Assembly (NCBI GenBank): GCA_017450535.1
Contig: JAFSTK010000126.1
Coordinates: forward strand, 1-42,228
Source: Treponema sp.
GTDB taxonomy: Bacteria > Spirochaetota > Spirochaetia > Treponematales > Treponemataceae
Length of the DNA stretch: 42,228 nt
Direction of reading: 5' to 3'
Shown: positions 40,184-42,228 of the stretch, in pieces
How positions within the stretch are numbered: the stretch's first letter is position 1
How the letters are laid out: each line of letters opens with the position of its first letter
Program-made: the position numbers and the translations under genes
The notes under the pieces: model-generated
Databases searched by the model: none
The model's input: the letters and a program-made list of their open reading frames with translations, nothing else
Told to the model about the DNA's origin: nothing

Positions 40184-40870
40184 ATGCGCCAAATTTGCTA
40201 TAAATGTCTGCGTCCAATTCAAAATTGTTTTTGTAAGTATCTTGAGCCGTTTGATTGCGGGATAAAATTTGTATTCCTCATGCATCCAAAAGAAGCAAAA
40301 CGGCAGCGTACGGGAACGGGACGGATTGCGCATGCGGGGCTGATTGATTCTGAAATTATTGTGGGAATTGATTTTACGAAGAATGAGCGGCTGTGCGCGT
40401 TGTTGGAGGACGAGCAGTATTTTTCTATGCTGTTGTACCCTGGTGAGGACGCATGGACGGCGAAAAAGGAAGGTTTTGCGGAGGCGGTGGCAGGAAAAAA
40501 GTTGCTTGTTATCGTGATTGATTCCACGTGGTTCTGCTCAAAGAAAATGATTCAGTACAGCACGAATGTGATTGCGCTTCCAAAATTGTCGTTCAGCGGT
40601 GAATATCGCTCAATTTTTACGTTTAAGCGCGAGCCTAAGCCTGAATACATTTCTACGATAGAAAGTTGTTATTATCTCATAAAAGAATTGCAGTCGGCGC
40701 AAGTAGTGCAAAATGACTGTGACCCAGAGTGCCTGATGACGGCGTTCAAAGAGATGATAAAATTTCAGCTGCAAAAAGAAAACGACCGCATTGCTGGGCT
40801 TTTACCCAACACGCATTTTCACGATTACAAATACACGCGCAAAAAAGAGATTCCTACTTTTGCGGAGTGA
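40184..40870 (+). CDS. DTW-domain protein (probable tRNA-uridine aminocarboxypropyltransferase)
   Basis: 228 residues from ATG 40184. ICYKCLRPIQNCFC is the N-terminal Cys-rich, likely zinc, block; FLMHPKEAKRQRTGTGRIAH and VIVIDSTWFCSKKM carry the family motifs (DTW reads DSTW here), and EPKPEYISTIESCYYLI the later block. DTW proteins such as TapT/TuaA transfer the aminocarboxypropyl group of SAM to a tRNA uridine (acp3U). The in-frame ATG at 40169 overlaps the terminator and the -10 box and is rejected. The end overlaps the convergent TPR gene by 17 bp. Confidence 0.88.
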   Translation: MRQICYKCLRPIQNCFCKYLEPFDCGIKFVFLMHPKEAKRQRTGTGRIAHAGLIDSEIIVGIDFTKNERLCALLEDEQYFSMLLYPGEDAWTAKKEGFAEAVAGKKLLVIVIDSTWFCSKKMIQYSTNVIALPKLSFSGEYRSIFTFKREPKPEYISTIESCYYLIKELQSAQVVQNDCDPECLMTAFKEMIKFQLQKENDRIAGLLPNTHFHDYKYTRKKEIPTFAE

Positions 40871-41489
40871 TGCGGGTAATCTCGTCAATTTTATCTTCAA
40901 ACTGGTCAATTTTTTCGCATTTGAGCTCACGCGCTCTAAAAAGTGCGGCATCGCTTTTGTCTGTGTCGCCGACATATGCATATGCTACTGCAAGATTCGC
41001 CTGAATTACGGCAATGTTCGGCTCAAGTGCGGCGGCTTTTTCTAGAATTGGTATCGCTTGCACAGCATCGTTCTGTCCAAGGTAGAGTGCGCCTAAACTG
41101 GCATATGCCTCGCCTTTTTTTCCATCCAGTGCAATGGCATTCTGGTAGGCGACAGCGGATTTTTCATCATTTTTTACCAGATGATACAACATGCCCAGCG
41201 TTACGTAGCCACGGTAGTCGGGATGTAATTCCAGCGATTTTTCCTGTGCTTCTACTGCTTTTTCATATTCGCCTTGATTTGCGTATACGTTGGCGATAAA
41301 TGTGTATAAAATTTCGGGAGAATAATTGGTGTCTTCGTCTAATGCTTGTGTAAAAAAATGCAGGGCGGTGTCGTATTGACCTGCACCATATGCTTGAATC
41401 GCCTGTCGAACTGTATTGTCGCCCGCTTTTGCGCAAGAAGACAATATCACACAAAGAATCACCAAAAAAATAAGAATTACTCGCTTCAT
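40854..41489 (-). CDS. TPR-repeat lipoprotein
   Basis: 211 residues. The signal ends ILSSC (lipid Cys19), so the protein is lipid-anchored, probably facing the periplasm. Five or so TPR helices-pairs fill residues 25-200: AIQAYGAGQYDTALHFFTQAL, with YANQGEYEKAVEAQEKSLEL, then GEAYASLGALYLGQNDAVQA and NLAVAYAYVGDTDKSDAA. TPRs mediate protein-protein contacts; no catalytic part is present and the partners are unknown. It is convergent with the DTW gene (17-bp overlap) and divergent from the SDR gene. Confidence 0.87.
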   Translation of the reverse strand: MKRVILIFLVILCVILSSCAKAGDNTVRQAIQAYGAGQYDTALHFFTQALDEDTNYSPEILYTFIANVYANQGEYEKAVEAQEKSLELHPDYRGYVTLGMLYHLVKNDEKSAVAYQNAIALDGKKGEAYASLGALYLGQNDAVQAIPILEKAAALEPNIAVIQANLAVAYAYVGDTDKSDAALFRARELKCEKIDQFEDKIDEITRITPQK

Positions 41490-41565
41490 ACCATATCATT
41501 GCATTTTTTTCGATTTTTTGTCAAATTTTTTTGCCGCGGAAACAGTATTCTTTCCCCTTCGCCCA

Positions 41566-41594
41566 TTGACGATTGCAAGTTTGTGATTTATCAT
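41566..41594 (+). promoter_or_regulatory. Promoter of the SDR dehydrogenase gene
   Basis: TTGACG (41566-41571), a 17-bp spacer and TATCAT (41589-41594), then GGAGG at 41614-41618 before the ATG at 41628. Confidence 0.6.
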
Positions 41595-41627
41595 AAAAAG
41601 ACACAAACTAATTGGAGGAATCATAGA

Positions 41628-42228
41628 ATGGCAGAATTCAAAATGAAGGATTTTGACCTTACTGGTAAAGTTGCTTGGGTAACTGGTGCTTCATATGGCA
41701 TTGGTTTCGCTATTGCAAAAGCATTCGCCGCAGCTGGCGCAAAAATCGTTTTTAACGACCGTGGACAGGAGCAGCTGGACATGGGCTTGAAGAACTATGC
41801 GGACGCAGGTATCAAAGGTGTCCACGGCTACATCTGCGATGTTACGGATGAAGCACAGGTTCAGGAAACCGTAAAGAAAATTGAAAAAGACGTTGGCGTG
41901 GTAGACATCCTCGTAAACAACGCAGGTATCATCAAGCGCATTCCGATGCTGGAAATGAAGGCAGAGGAATTCCGCCAGGTTATCGACGTAGACTTGAACG
42001 CTCCGTTCATCGTGTCAAAGGCTGTTCTGCCTGGCATGATTAAGAAGGGACACGGAAAGATTATCAACATCTGTTCAATGATGTCTGAGCTTGGTCGCGA
42101 AACTGTTTCTGCTTATGCGGCGGCAAAGGGCGGTCTTAAGATGCTCACACGCAACATCTGTTCAGAATACGGCGGACAGAACATTCAGTGTAACGGTATT
42201 GGACCGGGATACATCGCAACTCCGCAGA
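41628..42228 (+). CDS. SDR dehydrogenase, gluconate 5-dehydrogenase / KduD type (truncated by window edge)
   Basis: The first 200 residues of a usual 250-270. VAWVTGASYGIGFAIAKAF is the NAD(P)-binding TGxxxGxG motif, DILVNNAGI the NNAG motif, INICSMMSELGRETVSAYAAAKGG contains the catalytic Ser, Tyr and Lys (YxxxK reads YAAAK), and GIGPGYIATP follows. The whole resembles IdnO/gluconate 5-dehydrogenases; in pectin degraders such enzymes often serve as KduD, reducing diketo-deoxyuronate to 2-keto-3-deoxygluconate, the substrate of the KdgK in this window. Substrate choice between the two is not settled by sequence. The stop lies outside the window. Confidence 0.85.
   Translation, partial: MAEFKMKDFDLTGKVAWVTGASYGIGFAIAKAFAAAGAKIVFNDRGQEQLDMGLKNYADAGIKGVHGYICDVTDEAQVQETVKKIEKDVGVVDILVNNAGIIKRIPMLEMKAEEFRQVIDVDLNAPFIVSKAVLPGMIKKGHGKIINICSMMSELGRETVSAYAAAKGGLKMLTRNICSEYGGQNIQCNGIGPGYIATPQ

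Noticed and set aside
1-42228. tRNA genes, rRNA, CRISPR arrays or complete insertion sequences
   Set aside because: No TTCGAATC-type T-arm with a cloverleaf, no regularly spaced direct repeats, and no transposase frame were seen on either strand by eye; a dedicated tRNA or CRISPR search was not possible.

Overview
The window reads as chromosomal DNA of a pectin-degrading, host-associated spirochaete, most likely a Treponema. Three things point there. The PheRS alpha chain is of the archaeal/eukaryal type known from spirochaetes. Several Treponema-type conserved genes are present (a DUF5312-like protein next to a GAF-GGDEF cyclase and a rhomboid; an M23 peptidase-bactofilin-YaaR-RicT cluster). 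And there is a pectin set: pectinesterase, PL1 pectate lyase, GH43, 2-keto-3-deoxygluconate kinase and a gluconate/deoxygluconate-type SDR. The species cannot be fixed from the sequence alone. No tRNA, rRNA, CRISPR array, complete IS element or prophage was seen.

Layout. 1-2.05 kb is an accessory patch: the end of a DsbA-like gene, a solitary integron-type attC site (382-445), and a compact four-gene operon with its own promoter (DUF3791 protein, DUF3990 ADP-ribosyltransferase-like protein, small protein, Xre regulator) that looks like a toxin-antitoxin module, followed by a GC-rich intergenic repeat. After an acyl-ACP thioesterase, 2.86-4.85 kb is an ArsR-controlled metalloid locus: ArsR, an ArsP-type permease, a CxxC thioredoxin-like protein and a decayed Acr3 fragment behind a duplicated promoter/operator. 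4.9-10.7 kb is one operon of two small membrane proteins, a giant receptor (ECF S-component-like membrane module, beta-propeller, Y_Y_Y, HD-GYP) and a BMP-family binding protein, probably an unusual c-di-GMP sensory unit. 10.6-14 kb holds divergent GH43 and pectinesterase genes.

14-15.8 kb is a lone D12-class adenine DNA methyltransferase whose promoter contains two GAATTC sites and whose C-terminal part is rich in palindromes. Then follow a DMT transporter, an ECF S component, TrkA-TrkH potassium uptake and a SpoU methyltransferase (15.8-21.1 kb). On the minus strand are cysK with an Rrf2 regulator, kdgK, and the cell-shape cluster RicT-YaaR-bactofilin-M23 (21.2-26.7 kb). 26.9-33.6 kb carries tatD, dus, a DUF5312-like gene, a diguanylate cyclase, a rhomboid and two exported proteins. 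33.6-36.9 kb is pheS-hisG-hisB with striking hairpins over stop codons. 37-40.1 kb is a 1008-residue pectate lyase lipoprotein. The end holds a DTW-domain tRNA-modification gene, a TPR lipoprotein and a truncated SDR dehydrogenase.

Pectin genes are scattered rather than clustered: extracellular de-esterification (12.4 kb) and lyase cleavage (37 kb) feed uronates into cytoplasmic steps (SDR at 41.6 kb, KdgK at 22.7 kb). c-di-GMP appears twice, as synthesis (GGDEF, 30.6 kb) and as degradation (HD-GYP, 5.9 kb). Small repeats worth attention are an AACTA-N4-TAGTT palindrome (four exact copies in two genes) and genes whose -10 box sits directly before the start codon, suggesting leaderless transcripts.
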